NCBI GenBank assembly: GCA_965276955.1 | Contig: CBDIBP010000026.1 | Coordinates: 1-64,000, forward strand | Source: JABDEZ01 sp965276955 | GTDB lineage: Bacteria; Bacteroidota; Bacteroidia; Chitinophagales; Chitinophagaceae | DNA: 64,000 bases | Reading direction: 5' to 3' | In this document: positions 1 to 7,746 of the stretch, piece after piece | How positions within the stretch are numbered: the first letter of the stretch is position 1 | How the letters are laid out: every line of letters starts with the position of its first letter | The notes under the pieces: model-generated | Told to the model about the DNA's origin: nothing | Database searches by the model: none | The model's input: the letters and a program-made list of their open reading frames with translations, nothing else | Position numbers and translations under genes: made by a program

Positions 1-465
1 GGCAGTAGCCAGGGCATCGCCCCCTGCACGGTGGTGGTTGTTCAGGTTCAAGTTTAGCTGATGGCACAGCTTGCTGAGGCTGTAGCCATTCAATCCCGGC
101 AATATCTTGCGCGAAAGCCTTACAGTGCACAGCTTTGGTGTATTCAGCTCCAGTCCGCATTCCTGCAGGTGGTGCTTTACAAAGGAGTAGTCAAAATTTA
201 CATTATGTGCTATGAACACTTTGTCTTGCAGCATACTGAAGATGTGCGGTGCTACCTCTTCAATAGAAGGGGCAGTGGCTACCATCTCATTGGTAATGCC
301 GGTCAGGTTTTGTATGAACCAGGGTATGGGGCGGTGTGGGTTCACCAGTGTTTCGTAAAAGTCCAGCACTTTTTCACCGTCATGTATCACAATACCTATT
401 TCTGTTATGCCGTTACCCATGGCATAACTTCCGGTCGTTTCAATATCTACTATAGCATACAGCAT
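1..465 (-). CDS. DnaQ-like 3'-5' exonuclease (N-terminal part, cut by window edge)
   Basis: The minus strand encodes 155 codons from an ATG at 465, open through position 1. The start reads MLYAIVDIETTGS, the ExoI motif (DIETTG, Asp and Glu as metal ligands) of the DEDD exonuclease superfamily, followed by an ExoII-like stretch HNVNFDYSFVKHHL with the second conserved Asp. This resembles the proofreading epsilon subunit of DNA polymerase III or the exonuclease half of a DnaQ-UvrC-like fusion, which is common in Bacteroidota. Because the C-terminal part is missing, the two cannot be told apart. Unlike the next four genes it has no frameshift over its visible length. Confidence 0.85.
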   Translation of the reverse strand, partial: MLYAIVDIETTGSYAMGNGITEIGIVIHDGEKVLDFYETLVNPHRPIPWFIQNLTGITNEMVATAPSIEEVAPHIFSMLQDKVFIAHNVNFDYSFVKHHLQECGLELNTPKLCTVRLSRKILPGLNGYSLSKLCHQLNLNLNNHHRAGGDALATA

Positions 466-566
466 CTCCGTTCACAGATCGAAAAATAAAGTTACCACCT
501 TTACCTGCTTTTACGAACAGGTAACTATAATATAGTACATCATATTGCAAAATACCTTATAAAATT

Positions 567-598
567 AAAAGCCATCAGGTATCTACCTGATGGCTTTT
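567..598 (-). terminator. Rho-independent terminator of the PQQ lipoprotein gene
   Basis: A perfect inverted repeat with 15-bp arms (AAAAGCCATCAGGTA and its complement) around a 2-base centre, ending in a T run on both strands. It lies 22 nt past the stop of the minus-strand gene ending at 620. Confidence 0.8.
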
Positions 599-619
599 AA
601 GATCTTTACATGTGGTTTA

Positions 620-1811
620 TTAATTAGTATATCCGCTTATGCCGGAGTTGTTTTGTGTGGTGCCCGAAAGGTCATCTACTAAAGGAGAGCATTCAATTAC
701 TCCATTGATGTTTTGTTTCCAGGCCACATTCCCGGTTGCAGTATCAAGTGCGTAGAAATTTTTATCATAGCCGCCTATATACACATAGGGACCATATGCT
801 ACTGGTGATGATTGAATGAGCCCGGTGGTAGGCAATTTCCACTTTATAGAGCCATCAATAACGTTCACCGCATAGAAGTTGTAATCAAAACAACCAAAGT
901 ATATTACATTACCCACTTCTGTAGGGGATGAAACAACACGATCGCCAAGGCTATCCACCCACCGTGCTTTACCCGTAGCTGTGTCCACACAGTAAAAGCG
1001 ATAATCATCGCTGCCAAATATACAGTTGCCCCTATATACAGTGGGCGAGCTTTCTATTTTGCCCTTTAGTGGCGTAAGACCACCGCAGTGCTGCCTGTTG
1101 CGCATTGTTGATGCAGTACATAGTACCATTAAGGCCGCCTATATATATATACTGGCCCTGATGACGGCCGGTGAAGAATAGAATGCGTTGGACGCCCCTG
1201 TAGGAAAGGTCCAGTTAGAAATACCATTGCCGAGTTGTTTTATCAACAGCTATACACATTGCCGTCGTAGCTGCCATATATAACGTTGCCGTTATTATGA
1301 ATAGTTGGCGACGATTCTATTTGCCCGTTGGTACCCAGCTGCCCATCTTACTGGTGTCGGTCGGAAATAAGGTCGATAAGCGTATAGAGTGTATTGCTGC
1401 TGCCGGCAGTAGGGTACAAAAATAAGGCCACCATCGGCAATAGGTGTGCCCAGCAGCATTGTACAAGTTACCACCCAGTCTTAATCTTTCTTTTATAGTA
1501 TGCCGGTTTGTAGCATTCAGTTTCGTACACGATACCGCCCAACGCAGGGTACATACAATACGTGCCCTGATACAGCAATGGAGAAGCTACTATTTTATCG
1601 CCTCACATTATACTCCCAGTGCTTAGCGCCTGGTAAGTGCGGATCGAAGAGCGTAAATAAATTGCGTTATCGCTGCCTGATAAATGATAGATGGGGCATA
1701 AGTTGGAGCCAATGGAGCATCCTTACTGTACTTGCTTGCCGCACGACGATGAAAATACAAGCGAGGCAGCAAAAAGTGTTACAACTATTTTAGTAGTAAG
1801 TATTAGCGCAT
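620..1811 (-). pseudogene. PQQ-like beta-propeller lipoprotein, broken by several frameshifts
   Basis: Reading the minus strand across frames gives one continuous protein: a signal sequence ending LVFSSSCGK (lipobox Cys) near 1760, then repeated blades of the type GxIESSPTVYxGxxIxxGSxDxxFYxVDxxTG. These are PQQ/pyrrolo-quinoline quinone-like propeller repeats as in BamB and related outer-surface proteins. Only the last 169 codons (620-1129) are open. Upstream the blades jump frame at least six times (for example near 1246, 1160 and 1100), each repaired by adding or removing one base. The ATG at 1811 also needs one extra T to join the signal peptide. Given the same damage in the three neighbouring genes, sequence error is more likely than true decay. 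Function unknown; probably a surface lipoprotein. Confidence 0.75.
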
Positions 1812-1883
1812 CTTGTTGATAAATTATTTAGGAGTAATAATCGCAAGATAATCTTTTTGGAAAATATTTAATAGTACCTGCAA

Positions 1884-1914
1884 TAAAAAAACCGGCCTTT
1901 GGAAAAGGACCGGT
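1884..1914 (-). terminator. Rho-independent terminator after hpf
   Basis: On the minus strand ACCGGTCCTTT-TCC-AAAGGCCGGT (10 bp with one bulged base) is followed by seven T residues, 25 nt past the hpf stop. Confidence 0.85.
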
Positions 1915-1938
1915 CTAATTATTTGAATATATTGATGA

Positions 1939-2246
1939 TCAGGCTACAGCTAGCTTTTTCTTTATTTCGCTTAATCTGGGTTACCATGCTGTCAAAAGCC
2001 AGGTCGAACGACTCTTCAAACGTCTTTGCTCTCGTGCTTTACGAAGTAGGAGTGTTTAGGTACATATACCTTTATCTCGGCACTACCTTGTCTTTTATAT
2101 TGTGCACTACATTGTCAAGCCTCAGGTATACTTCTACACCTATTATCTTATCATGGAACGTTTTTAGTTTCTCCAGTTTAGCGTTCACATGTTCTTTCAG
2201 CCTGCTATCGGCCTCAAAGTGCACTGATCTGAATTTGTACATTCAT
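1939..2246 (-). pseudogene. hpf: Ribosome hibernation promoting factor (HPF/RaiA), frameshifted
   Basis: Translated across frames the minus strand gives an HPF-like protein of about 102 aa: MNVQIQ, SVHFEADSRLKEHV, KLEKLKTFHDKIIGVEVYLR, then EIKVYVPKHSYFVKHESKTF and FDLAFDSMVTQIKRNKEKL. The family dimerises or inactivates ribosomes in stationary phase. Four single-base changes are needed to keep one frame: an extra A near 2228, a missing A near 2086, an extra A near 2034 and an extra A near 1958, most of them in A/T runs. Order rpsU-xerC-hpf is typical of Bacteroidota. Likely intact in the organism. Confidence 0.8.
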
Positions 2247-2281
2247 ACTGTACTTGATTTTATGGTTAAAAATATAAAGTG

Positions 2282-3182
2282 TTACCCTCGCGGATGATTC
2301 AGTTTATGGATCTCCTTAAGCTTTTCTATATTATTATGCGTGTATACTTGTGTTGCGGCCAGGCTGCTGTGGCCCAGCAGGTCTTTTATGGCCTGTATGT
2401 TAGCTCCATTATTCAGCAAGTGTGTTGCAAAGGTGTGGCGCAGTACATGCGGGCTTTTCTTCTTTCAGGGTGGTTACCTGACCCAGGTATGTGCTTTACG
2501 GTACGCGGTACACGTAGCCCGCATATAGTTTTTCGCCAGCCTGGCAGTATTTAAAAGATATTCCGTATTACATATTGCTGGTAGTTGCTTTTTTGGCGGC
2601 TATGTATTGTTGTATCACCTGTTGGGTTGTGCTATTCAACGGTACCAGGCGTTCTTTATTGCCCTTGCCCAGCACACGTACCTGGCCCAGGCTCCATTCT
2701 ATATCAGTTTCCTTTAGTTGTAGTAGCTCCGCACGGCGCATACCGGTCTGGTACAGCAGGTCGCATATCATACGGTCTGTAAAACCTTTAAAACCTTCTT
2801 CGAACTGTATCTCTTCCAGCAGGTGCTCTGTCTCCTTTTCTTTCAGGTACACGGGCAGGCGCTCTGGCAGGCGCTGGGCATGCAGCTGCCGCACCGGATT
2901 CTTGGTCACCAGTTCGTTTTTCAGTAAGTACTTATAAAAAGAATTAAGGCTCGATATTTTCCTGTTTATGCTGCGCGCCGCTTGCTTCTTGTCTTTAAGC
3001 GCTGCCAGCCAGGTGCGTATATGAAAATGGGTAATGTCCGCAGCCTCTGCAAGTGTAAATTGTTCACTGCAAAATATCAGGAATTGTTCTATGTCAGTTT
3101 GGTATGCAGAGATGGTAAGCGGAGAGTAGCGTTTCTCAAAGCGCAGGTATTGCAGGAAGTCAGTTAGCCAATTTCTCATCAT
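2282..3182 (-). pseudogene. Tyrosine recombinase XerC/XerD type, C-terminal part frameshifted
   Basis: The first 200 codons (from 3182) are open: an N-terminal SAM-like core-binding domain (MRNWLTDFLQYLRFEKRYS) and the start of the catalytic domain with the first Arg (QTGMRRAELLQL) and the Lys region (VLGKGNKERLVPL). The remaining catalytic residues lie in other frames downstream: HVLRHTFATHLLNNGA (HxxR), LLGHSSLAATQVYTH (His and nucleophile Tyr). At least three one-base indels between about 2570 and 2450 separate them. Total length without indels is about 300 aa, normal for Xer recombinases acting on dif sites or for the dispersed Bacteroidota homologue. Sits between rpsU and hpf, probably co-transcribed. 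Confidence 0.85.
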
Positions 3183-3188
3183 AGTAAA

Positions 3189-3227
3189 GCCCGCTACTGT
3201 AAATATACTAATTTACAATAGCGGGCG
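3189..3227 (-). terminator. Strong hairpin between rpsU and the recombinase gene
   Basis: Inverted repeat GCCCGCTAtTGTAAAT / ATTTACAgTAGCGGGC with a 6-nt loop, ending 7 nt before the recombinase ATG. The T run after it is short (TTTACT), so it may be a partial terminator or attenuator that lowers expression of the genes after rpsU. Confidence 0.55.
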
Positions 3228-3245
3228 CAAATATTTTTAATGAAA

Positions 3246-3270
3246 AATTAATGTACAGTGTACATTAATT
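3246..3270. repeat. Perfect 25-bp palindrome just after rpsU
   Basis: Two 12-base arms (AATTAATGTACA and its complement) around a single central G, ending 3 nt from the rpsU stop codon. It could be a protein-binding site or an mRNA 3' end structure; no U run follows. Confidence 0.5.
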
Positions 3271-3272
3271 CC

Positions 3273-3469
3273 TTAGTCATCAAGTTTGCCTGAAGCAAGC
3301 TGTTGCTTGTAAACAGCTTTCAGAACCTGGGTACGTTGTCTTATCGACTTCTTTGTGTAAAATTGACGATCCCTTAATTGGTTAAGGATACGGGCTTTCT
3401 CAAATTTCTTTTATATTTTTTGAGCGCTTTGTCAATGTTTTCGCAATCTTTTGAATCTAATATCAGCAT
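3273..3469 (-). pseudogene. rpsU: 30S ribosomal protein S21 (bS21), one base missing
   Basis: The minus strand starts MLILDSKDCENIDKALKKYKR, then continues in the next frame as KFEKARILNQLRDRQF and ends QQLASGKLDD, an ordinary bS21 of 65 aa. The interval is 197 nt, exactly one base short of 198; an A is missing from the A run near 3413-3417 (AGAAATTTGAG for AGAAAATTTGAG). bS21 is essential or nearly so and in Bacteroidota helps to hide the anti-Shine-Dalgarno sequence, so a sequencing error is the best explanation. Preceded by an unusually strong Shine-Dalgarno sequence and a TACTTTTG -7 box. Confidence 0.85.
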
Positions 3470-3477
3470 AGTTATAT

Positions 3478-3486
3478 ACCCCCTTT
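3478..3486 (-). promoter_or_regulatory. Extended Shine-Dalgarno sequence of rpsU
   Basis: AAAGGGGGT, 8 nt before the ATG. It can pair over nine bases with the 16S 3' end (ACCTCCTTT) with one G-U pair. Nearly all other genes here have no Shine-Dalgarno sequence. A strong one in front of rpsU fits the described autoregulation of bS21 in Bacteroidota. Confidence 0.75.
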
Positions 3487-3502
3487 AGGCATTTAAGGAC
3501 TG

Positions 3503-3510
3503 CAAAAGTA
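3503..3510 (-). promoter_or_regulatory. Bacteroidota -7 promoter box of rpsU
   Basis: TACTTTTG on the minus strand, matching TAnnTTTG, about 33 nt before the rpsU start. Confidence 0.6.
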
Positions 3511-3611
3511 AGGAAATTTCTATTTCGAACAAATATTTTATCGCATAAAAAGATATTGAGTAATTTTATTGCTGTTATAACGTTACATAATAGTAGTAAA
3601 GGAGCATATTA

Positions 3612-4151
3612 ATGAAAAGGATAGCGGGTTTGCTTATAGTGTTATGTGTGCTGCTGGTTGTTGCTTGCCAAAAATACAAGGACAAAACAGCCGTGGCCGA
3701 CCCGCGCCTTACAAACCCTTACTGTAACGATCCCAATGCAGTGAACTATAACTGGGGTTTCCCCGGCAAACCCGATAATACAGTTTGCTTTTATCCCAAT
3801 GGCGAATTTGTGGGCAAATATGTGTATTATGATACTGTTTATCAACTCGACCTTTCCAAGTCGTATAGCCGTATCGATACGCTATACATCTTTTCCTCAT
3901 CTTATACCGCATTGCAGATCGTAGGTTTTTGCTCTGCCGGCGATACCATGCATCTTACCGCAGGTAAGACCCTTGTCGCCACTGTGGATACCACAATAGT
4001 TACCGGCCAGCAGTTCTGCCGTGCTGTAGACACCGTTAGCGGCACCATCACTAAGAACCTTACAGATACGTTGCCTTTACTGCACGTGTACCTCACCGTA
4101 GTATCCGATACAGGTACCACCTTCCACATAGGTTACGCCCAAAAGCTTTAA
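3612..4151 (+). CDS. Lipoprotein of unknown function
   Basis: 179 aa with a lipoprotein signal peptide (hydrophobic stretch, LVVAC, Cys19). The mature N-terminus has a short Cys-containing motif, NPYCNDPNAVNYNWG followed by VCFYP, that resembles the small calcium-binding-like repeats common in secreted Bacteroidota proteins. The rest looks beta-rich, Thr/Asp-rich, with two further Cys. Not recognised as a known family. It ends 9 nt before ribE on the same strand and may be co-transcribed, but no functional link is evident. Confidence 0.75.
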   Translation: MKRIAGLLIVLCVLLVVACQKYKDKTAVADPRLTNPYCNDPNAVNYNWGFPGKPDNTVCFYPNGEFVGKYVYYDTVYQLDLSKSYSRIDTLYIFSSSYTALQIVGFCSAGDTMHLTAGKTLVATVDTTIVTGQQFCRAVDTVSGTITKNLTDTLPLLHVYLTVVSDTGTTFHIGYAQKL

Positions 4152-4160
4152 TTTCGCGCC

Positions 4161-4763
4161 ATGTTCACAGGCATTATAGAGACCACTGGTGTGGTAGAAA
4201 GCGCTATCCATCAGGGTTCTAATATCGACTTCAGGATACAGAGCAATATCACCCATGAATTGAAAATAGACCAATCGGTGGCCCACAACGGTGTGTGCCT
4301 CACTGTGGTTGAGATAGCCGGAGATACGTACAAAGTAACTGCCGTTGCTGAAACGCTTGCAAAGACCAATGCCGGTAACTGGCAGGCAGGAGATATACTG
4401 AATATAGAACGTGCCCTTAAAGCCGGCGACCGCCTGGATGGTCATTTTGTGCAGGGTCATGTAGATGCCACAGCCCAGTGCATAGAAAAGCAAACGCTGG
4501 AAGGCAGTTGGTTATATCGGTTCCGTTTTGCGCCATCTTTTGCGCCATTGGTCATAGAAAAAGGTTCTATCTGCATCAACGGTGTCAGCCTTACCGTATT
4601 TAATGTAGGTCGCAATGAGTGTACTGTTACCATTATACCATACACCTATACCCATACCAACTTCGGCAAAATTGAGGAGGGTAGTATAGTAAATGTAGAG
4701 TTTGATGTGCTGGGAAAATATTTTTTAAGAAAAAGTGAGTTAGAAGGAATGAATATTTCTTAA
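4161..4763 (+). CDS. ribE: Riboflavin synthase, alpha chain
   Basis: 200 aa, the usual length. Begins MFTGIIETTG, the family signature, and consists of two tandem lumazine-binding barrels: residues about 1-95 (with GVCLTV near 47) and 96-195 (SICINGVSLTV near 140), plus a C-terminal trimerisation helix. It dismutates two 6,7-dimethyl-8-ribityllumazine molecules into riboflavin in the cytosol. The other rib genes are not in this window, and no FMN riboswitch is seen upstream. Confidence 0.95.
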   Translation: MFTGIIETTGVVESAIHQGSNIDFRIQSNITHELKIDQSVAHNGVCLTVVEIAGDTYKVTAVAETLAKTNAGNWQAGDILNIERALKAGDRLDGHFVQGHVDATAQCIEKQTLEGSWLYRFRFAPSFAPLVIEKGSICINGVSLTVFNVGRNECTVTIIPYTYTHTNFGKIEEGSIVNVEFDVLGKYFLRKSELEGMNIS

Positions 4764-4787
4764 TAAAAGATCCAAAGGTCTTACAAC

Positions 4788-5423
4788 ATGGCACAAACTA
4801 CTGTTATAGACAAGCTATCTACGTCCCTTAATAGGCGCGACGAGCATCTCAACCAGGACCTGGCGAAGATAATAGCCGAGACCGCCGATGTGAACGCCAT
4901 AAAAGAAGTGGTAGAGAACCTGGCTTATAAAAATAAAGGTATTCAGAGCGATTGTATCAAAACATTATACGAGATAGCCGAACTAAGACCTGCACTCGTA
5001 GCACCTTATGTAAATGATATGATCGCACTACTGGACAGCCCCAACAACCGCCTGCAATGGGGTGCTATGACCACCTTGAATGCAATAACAAATGAAGTAC
5101 CCGCCACTGTGTATAAAGCGCTTGCACAACTTGCCATAGTTGCCGAAAAGGGCTCAGTTATCACCAAGGACCATTTTGTGCACATACTGGTAAAACTGGC
5201 AGCAATAAAGAAATACAAGAAGGATGTCCTCGCCCCGTTGAACGAACAAATATTGAACAGCCCGGTCAATCAGCTTCCCACATATGCAGAGCATACACTC
5301 CCTTTGATAGACGAAGAACACAAAACACTCTTCTTAAATACTTTTACCCTTCGCCTTGCCGATCTGGAACAGGAGTCGAAACGTAAACGATTAGAAAAAG
5401 TGCTGAAAAAGCTGAATAGATAA
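4788..5423 (+). CDS. HEAT-like helical repeat protein, unknown function
   Basis: 211 aa, no signal peptide and no membrane segment. Almost entirely alpha-helical with pairs of helices resembling HEAT/armadillo repeats (for example VVENLAYKNKGIQSDCIKTL, LLDSPNNRLQWGAMTTLNAI) and a Lys/Arg-rich C-terminus ending KRLEKVLKKLNR. Probably a cytosolic scaffold or nucleic-acid-binding helper. Starts 24 nt after ribE. The specific family was not identified. Confidence 0.75.
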   Translation: MAQTTVIDKLSTSLNRRDEHLNQDLAKIIAETADVNAIKEVVENLAYKNKGIQSDCIKTLYEIAELRPALVAPYVNDMIALLDSPNNRLQWGAMTTLNAITNEVPATVYKALAQLAIVAEKGSVITKDHFVHILVKLAAIKKYKKDVLAPLNEQILNSPVNQLPTYAEHTLPLIDEEHKTLFLNTFTLRLADLEQESKRKRLEKVLKKLNR

Positions 5424-5431
5424 TTTACAAC

Positions 5432-6223
5432 TTATAACTCATGCTCCGCAGTACTCACAAATTGGTTTATTTGTAGCAGCAGGTCTTTACGCAAAGCAAG
5501 GTGGTGCTGCATTTCATCATTTATATAATCGGTCATTGCTTTTTGCTCCTCACCTTTCATATCTGTTGAAGAGAATGCAGACAGTTCATCCAGAAGTATA
5601 CTGCCATCATTGTATATACCTATCAGGTTACTAATGTCTATGAGCTGGGTATGGGGTATTTTAGCTACTTCTTCTTCGGCATCTTTCCACTGTTTTTCGC
5701 AAACTGCTGTTATGTACACCAGGTCCTTTATTAACTTGCGCATTTGGTGTATATGCTCGTCGTTCGGCTGGTTGTCATTGAGCTCCTTTATTTTTCGCAC
5801 GGTGCGTTTAAAATAACGGGTAAGCATAGCTGGTACTATCTCAATAAGGTCTTCACCGGTAAGTTTCCGGTGCAGTTTGTCCATCACTTTGTCACTATTC
5901 AGTTTGCACCATTCCTGTTTATTGCGTGCTATTATTGCAGAGAGGTTATCATAGTATGCCGTAAGCTGTAGGTTATTGTGGGTAAGGGTCTCATATTTAA
6001 GGTGTGCATCCCGTAGTGTACCAGCTATACGATAAAGCGTTTTGAACTTACCGGTCATTTTTAGGTCTGGTTGCCCTTTTACCGAATTGATAAAATGCAC
6101 AATTGCCCGTAATTTTTTTACACTTACCCTAAAGCTGTGTATATCTTCGGTCTTAAATTCAGGCGTTACCGATCTCGCCGCCTTGGCTACTTTTTTTATC
6201 TGTTTTTGTAATATTTGCTGCAT
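5432..6223 (-). CDS. CHAD domain protein
   Basis: 263 aa from the ATG at 6223 (a longer form could start at 6268, but the family begins close to MQQILQKQIKKVAKAARS). It has the conserved CHAD features: FRVSVKKLRAIVHFI near residue 32, a long helical bundle rich in His and Lys, and HIHQMRKLIKDLVYI in the second half. CHAD domains bind inorganic polyphosphate and often localise to granules. The usual partner, a CYTH triphosphatase, is not next to it. Converges with the HEAT-like gene, with 8 nt between their ends. Confidence 0.85.
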   Translation of the reverse strand: MQQILQKQIKKVAKAARSVTPEFKTEDIHSFRVSVKKLRAIVHFINSVKGQPDLKMTGKFKTLYRIAGTLRDAHLKYETLTHNNLQLTAYYDNLSAIIARNKQEWCKLNSDKVMDKLHRKLTGEDLIEIVPAMLTRYFKRTVRKIKELNDNQPNDEHIHQMRKLIKDLVYITAVCEKQWKDAEEEVAKIPHTQLIDISNLIGIYNDGSILLDELSAFSSTDMKGEEQKAMTDYINDEMQHHLALRKDLLLQINQFVSTAEHEL

Positions 6224-6367
6224 CGTCACGGGTATAGCTGTAAAGGTACTGCTACTAAACTTCTGCAATTATATCAATGAGTTAAGTTTTGGTTTATAGG
6301 GTCAATAGCGCCGATATCATCTCATTGCTTGTCCTCTTCTAATAAATATTTGCTCATCTGAAAAAGT

Positions 6368-6387
6368 ATTTAGACATTTGTCTAAAT
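6368..6387. promoter_or_regulatory. Palindromic operator of the SdpR-like repressor
   Basis: Perfect inverted repeat ATTTAGACA-TT-TGTCTAAAT ending 13 nt before the GTG start of the ArsR-type gene. Its position over the start region fits autorepression, as known for SdpR. Confidence 0.75.
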
Positions 6388-6400
6388 ATCTAAGGTAATA

Positions 6401-6658
6401 GTGAATATATTGTTCAAAGCATTGAATGATGCAACAAGACGGGAGATACTGGAACTGCTGAAAGAAAAAGAACTGACGGCTGGCGAGATTGCCGGTCATT
6501 TCAATATCACTAAGCCCAGCATCTCACACCATCTCGATCTGCTGAAACAGGCCGGGCTTGTAGATGCCGAGAAGCAAGGACAGTATATATATTACTCGCT
6601 CAACACTACAGTGGTGGATGAGATACTAAAATGGTTCATGCAATTCAAATCAAAATAA
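6401..6658 (+). CDS. ArsR-type autorepressor, SdpR family
   Basis: 85 aa from a GTG start placed by the family N-terminus MNILFKALNDATRREIL. It is a single winged helix-turn-helix domain: helices ILELLKEKELTAGEIAGHF and recognition helix KPSISHHLDLLKQAGLV, then a wing with YIYYSLN. Lacks the metal-binding Cys of metalloregulatory ArsR proteins. In Bacillus SdpR is held at the membrane by SdpI when the toxin SdpC is present. Here the SdpI-like gene follows 12 nt downstream, so the pair probably forms a similar sensing-immunity operon under the palindrome at 6368. Confidence 0.9.
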   Translation: MNILFKALNDATRREILELLKEKELTAGEIAGHFNITKPSISHHLDLLKQAGLVDAEKQGQYIYYSLNTTVVDEILKWFMQFKSK

Positions 6659-6670
6659 AGCCCAAATATC

Positions 6671-7345
6671 ATGATCAGGAACATCTTTTTGAGAAACATT
6701 GTTTTTACTGTTATCAGTTTTATACCTGCCATATACCTGCTTGCCGTGTGGAAGAGTTTGCCGGCAATAGTACCCACCCATTTCGGATTGAATGGCCCAG
6801 ATCAATACCAGTCAAAAGAATACTTGCGTACCCTTGTCATTATACTTTCGGCAGTTACAGCCGGGTCATACTTCCTGCTGCAGTACATACATAAAGTAGA
6901 TCCTAAACGTACCAACAAACCACAGGCGCCCATATTTAGCAAGCTGGCTACGGGCATAGCATTGTTCTTGTCCGCTATAAATATTTTGCTGGTCTATACT
7001 GCATTGCATACGGGCGGCGGTACCGAGCGTATCAGCATGATACTGGCCGGCTTACTGTTCGCTTTTTTAGGAAACATCATGTATTCTATAAAGCCCAATT
7101 ACTTTGTAGGCATAAAAGTGCCATGGACATTAAATAGTGAATACAATTGGCGCAAAACACATCAGCTGGCTGGCGTATTATGGTTTATTGGGGGTATACT
7201 GCTCACCATAGCATCGCTCATCTTTAGTTACGAAATGGTATCTCGGATTATGATTTTCATTGTGGGGATATTAGTAGTAGTGCCTATCGCATACTCCTAT
7301 ATCATCTTCAGGAAAGAGGAGTCAGGCGCTGGACTAAAGGAATAG
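6671..7345 (+). CDS. SdpI-family membrane protein (DUF1648 plus SdpI)
   Basis: 224 aa with about six membrane helices. Residues about 15-60 form the DUF1648 region (PAIVPTHFGLNGPDQY), and residues about 125-165 carry the SdpI signature GNIMYSIKPNYFVGIKVPWTL and NWRKTHQLAG. SdpI gives immunity to the cannibalism toxin SdpC and transmits the signal to SdpR; related proteins outside Bacillus have mostly unknown ligands. It lies 12 nt after the repressor. No toxin gene is visible nearby. Confidence 0.88.
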   Translation: MIRNIFLRNIVFTVISFIPAIYLLAVWKSLPAIVPTHFGLNGPDQYQSKEYLRTLVIILSAVTAGSYFLLQYIHKVDPKRTNKPQAPIFSKLATGIALFLSAINILLVYTALHTGGGTERISMILAGLLFAFLGNIMYSIKPNYFVGIKVPWTLNSEYNWRKTHQLAGVLWFIGGILLTIASLIFSYEMVSRIMIFIVGILVVVPIAYSYIIFRKEESGAGLKE

Positions 7346-7408
7346 GAATGTAAGGGTGGTGTCTTGGTCATCTTTCTTTAGTGTAGAAAGGCCTACTATT
7401 GGGTTACT

Positions 7409-7741
7409 ATGCTCAGAAACCAGGGCGCCACAAGAACATACCAACACAACTTCAATTTGGCATCGCTGCTGGGTATGAGTGCAGGCATTGTAAATGCGGC
7501 GGGCTACCTTGGGTTCGCAACAGGCATGATGCCGCATTGAAAGCCCGGATAAAAACTGCACGCCACTATCATCATTTCCTTCATGGTCGGCGCAGTAGCG
7601 GGTGCGTACTTGTTCAGGTCACTGCATTTTCACGTATTCTTTATGCCGGTAGCTATATTATCTTTTACGCTCGTCTACGATGTTTTCAGCATCAGGGTAA
7701 AACGTCTGTACACTCAATGGCATACTAAGGTTCATCCATAA
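7409..7741 (+). pseudogene. DUF1275 (YoaK) membrane protein remnant with internal deletion
   Basis: The start (MLRNQGATRTYQHN, then SAGIVNAAGYLGFATG) matches the N-terminus of DUF1275 membrane proteins and stops after 43 codons near 7540. From about 7560 another frame gives the matching C-terminal end, TIIISFMVGAVAGAYLF to WHTKVHP, stopping at 7741. Members are about 220 aa; here only about 105 codons remain, so more than 100 residues in the middle are missing. This is true decay rather than a single-base error. Convergent with the ABC exporter. Confidence 0.75.
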
Positions 7742-7746
7742 ATATC

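Noticed and set aside
61..489. 142-codon plus-strand frame at the left edge
   Set aside because: Antisense to the DnaQ-like exonuclease, whose ExoI motif is unmistakable.
1899..2554. Plus-strand frames across hpf and the recombinase end
   Set aside because: They appear only because the true minus-strand genes are broken by indels.
4152..4160. FMN riboswitch before ribE
   Set aside because: Only 9 nt separate the previous gene and ribE, so no room for the aptamer.
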